Part shown: positions 62,502 through 64,000 of the stretch, in pieces | Layout of the letters: every line of letters starts with the position of its first letter | Position numbering within the stretch: the first letter of the stretch is position 1 | Assembly: GCA_018608405.1 (NCBI GenBank) | Contig: JABAZP010000023.1 | Coordinates: 150,515 to 214,514, forward strand | Length of the DNA: 64,000 nt | DNA from: Flavobacteriales bacterium | Lineage (GTDB): Bacteria > Bacteroidota > Bacteroidia > Flavobacteriales_E > Vicingaceae | Direction: 5' to 3' | Translations under genes and position numbers: made by a program | Notes under the pieces: generated by a model | What the model saw: the letters and a program-made list of their open reading frames with translations, nothing else | Databases searched by the model: none | What the model was told of the DNA's origin: nothing

Positions 62502-63845
62502 TTACTTCTCAATAATTATTTTTCTTGATGTACTAAATCCGTTAGCAGATAATTCAATGATATAAGTTCCTGAATAAACCGTTTGAATGTCAAAATAACT
62601 AATGGTTTGTCCCTTGTTAATCTTAGATTCTCTAAGCAATTTCCCTTGAATATCAAATAATTTTATGCACAAACCTTGGTTATTTAACCCTCCAATTTGT
62701 ATAGCAATAAAGTCTGATGTTGGATTAGGAAATATTTTGATATTTTTATTTTCCAAATCACTTTCTACAGTTGACAATGTTGCGTCATAAACTGTTGTAT
62801 TTTCGTCCACCAAATTAACCTTTCTATCCTGATAAACACCATAAAAAGTAGGTCCTACTGCATAAGGGTAAGCTGAGTTCCAATTGGAATCTACAGTAGT
62901 AAAATAACAATAGATACCATTGGGGTACTCTGGAGTCACACAAAAACGTCCGTTATGTTCATCTAAATAATCGGATTGACTGCTATGATTTACATATTCA
63001 TAATCTTCTCTAAATGTTCCAAGCGGCCAAGATGTTTCGGATGGAACATTACCAGTACCTCTGGTTGTTTTTAACTGATAGCTCGATTTTATTCTGACAA
63101 TACCCCCTGTACCATCTGTATTTACATAACCATAAGCTCCATAAATCGGGAAGCCATCATAAGCAAAACCAATTAGTGGAGAATGTTGTGTACTATCTAT
63201 TGCATATAAACCATCTGCATCGTAAAGATTACAGATAGTAGAAACAACATTTAAATCTAAATCAAATGCTGATGGATTCTGATGATGATGGTAATTTCCC
63301 ATTGCTGGATGACCTTTAGAACAGTCGAATCCAGACATTTCAGCTAGAATAGCGTCCCTATTCCAATCCTTTGTTGCTCCAGGACCTCCAGGGCAAGGTG
63401 GATTTCCCGGTCCTCCGCACAAAGAGTTAGTTGCTGGATTCCAAGCTACACCATCTCGATAATCAAATAAAGCAACACCGTTGATAAATACTCCAATATT
63501 TCCCATTGTTGTCGCAGTTGGCGTTCCCGAATTTTGAGTTGGATTTAATGGAAATTTAAAAATGGCATCTTGATCTTCTGCTTGTGATCGGTTTCCATCT
63601 AGAAATGGTCCAGTTGGATAGGACGGAATTCCTTTTGTGTGGATGAATACATTGTTCGTTGAATATTCTACCATTTGACAATTCACCAATATATTATTAG
63701 AAATAGTTGTTGAGTTTCCAGACATATAATAAGACCCTGTTGTTGTGGTATTTTGTAACCAAGAAGTTATTGCTGGATTAGTTTGAGCAAACATACTTGT
63801 GATGCTCATCAATAATGCCCCAAAGGCTATTGTTATTTTTTTCAT
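62502..63845 (-). CDS. secreted YHYH-domain protein with T9SS type A sorting domain
   Basis: The 447-residue protein has a signal peptide (MKKITIAFGALLMSITSMFA-Q). The central region holds the YHYH-family motifs PFLDGNRSQAEDQDAIFKFP, GNIGVFINGVALFDYRDGVAW, GNYHHHQNPSAFDLD near residue 186 and GFAYDGFPIYGAYGYVN near residue 228. The C-terminus is a T9SS type A sorting tail (IKIFPNPTSDFIAI near residue 370, GTYIIELSANG, SRKIIIEK). The conserved histidines suggest metal binding, but the domain's function is not established. The neighbouring upstream gene on the same strand is a probable cytochrome c peroxidase. Confidence 0.85.
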   Translation of the reverse strand: MKKITIAFGALLMSITSMFAQTNPAITSWLQNTTTTGSYYMSGNSTTISNNILVNCQMVEYSTNNVFIHTKGIPSYPTGPFLDGNRSQAEDQDAIFKFPLNPTQNSGTPTATTMGNIGVFINGVALFDYRDGVAWNPATNSLCGGPGNPPCPGGPGATKDWNRDAILAEMSGFDCSKGHPAMGNYHHHQNPSAFDLDLNVVSTICNLYDADGLYAIDSTQHSPLIGFAYDGFPIYGAYGYVNTDGTGGIVRIKSSYQLKTTRGTGNVPSETSWPLGTFREDYEYVNHSSQSDYLDEHNGRFCVTPEYPNGIYCYFTTVDSNWNSAYPYAVGPTFYGVYQDRKVNLVDENTTVYDATLSTVESDLENKNIKIFPNPTSDFIAIQIGGLNNQGLCIKLFDIQGKLLRESKINKGQTISYFDIQTVYSGTYIIELSANGFSTSRKIIIEK

Positions 63846-63892
63846 TTATAAATATTTATGATGACTATATAAGGTTAGACGACAAGAAATTT

Positions 63893-64000
63893 TTATTCCT
63901 TCGCTTGGTCTGATATTTTTTTGAATTGATGTTTTTTATTGAATACAAAATCTTTGTCGTTTAAGGTGAGTAAGAAGGAAATAAGGTCTACTTTTTCATT
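63893..64000 (-). CDS. C-terminal end of a probable cytochrome c peroxidase-family protein (partial)
   Basis: Only the last 35 codons are in the window: NEKVDLISFLLTLNDKDFVF then NKKHQFKKISDQAKE and a stop. DLxxFLxTLxDKxF is the usual ending of di-haem cytochrome c peroxidase/MauG-family proteins. The haem-binding part lies outside the window, so this is a tentative call. It ends 47 bases before the YHYH gene. Confidence 0.5.
   Translation of the reverse strand, partial: NEKVDLISFLLTLNDKDFVFNKKHQFKKISDQAKE

Overview
The window reads as chromosomal DNA of a Bacteroidota bacterium, most likely order Flavobacteriales. The evidence is AT-rich sequence, at least two proteins with type IX secretion (T9SS) C-terminal sorting tails, the TAnnTTTG promoter box typical of Bacteroidota in front of many genes, almost no Shine-Dalgarno sites, and family-level matches such as PpiD, LptC, the S41 protease and a prokaryotic CCDC81-type HU/SPOR protein. 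Most of the window is housekeeping. I see no prophage, transposase, CRISPR array or rRNA operon.

Layout. 0-6 kb: remnant of a four-helix-bundle gene, lysS, a sugar-phosphate isomerase, then acpP-fabF-rnc and an iodotyrosine-deiodinase-like nitroreductase. 6-15 kb: purN, dCMP deaminase, S41 protease, an antiporter, rseP, dxr and a von Willebrand A protein. 15.4-23.8 kb: a polysaccharide operon with flippase, methyltransferase, glycosyltransferases, two polymerase/ligase-like membrane proteins, a TagA/WecG transferase and an initiating sugar-phosphate transferase. 24-32 kb: tRNA-Phe and an envelope cluster (coaX, outer-membrane protein, repeat protein, LptC, small membrane protein, CorC/HlyC-type protein, PpiD). 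32-39 kb: kbl, a T9SS cargo protein, a 2-oxoacid dehydrogenase E2, an exonuclease, an FAH-family protein, a saccharopine-dehydrogenase-like protein. 39-46 kb: a second surface-polysaccharide locus (asnB-like, GT4, wza, wzc, rfbC, wecA, lytic transglycosylase). 46-58 kb: uvrA, LOG protein, gdhA, dprA, kdsB, HU/SPOR protein, thioesterase, phosphoesterase, heptosyltransferase, tatD, ansA. 58.5-61.3 kb: tRNA-Ser and an ExbB/ExbD operon. 61.5-64 kb: an orphan DNA methyltransferase, a secreted YHYH-domain protein and the end of a probable cytochrome c peroxidase.

How the genes fit together. Envelope construction dominates. Two polysaccharide loci supply the sugar chains. KdsB, heptosyltransferase and LptC serve LPS, RseP, PpiD and S41 serve envelope quality control, and ExbB/ExbD energise outer-membrane processes.

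The most notable pattern is gene damage. Wzc and WecA on either side of an intact rfbC both lack their middles. DprA lacks its C-terminal part. A metallophosphoesterase looks frameshifted in a homopolymer. A four-helix-bundle gene carries one in-frame stop. A 92-codon ORF lacks a start. These are either real decay of capsule and uptake functions or assembly errors, and read mapping would tell. A second pattern is that three or four genes (coaX, the DUF423 gene, tatD, and perhaps the HU/SPOR gene) have the promoter box only 4-6 nt before ATG, which suggests leaderless mRNAs. I found no convincing new multi-gene system.
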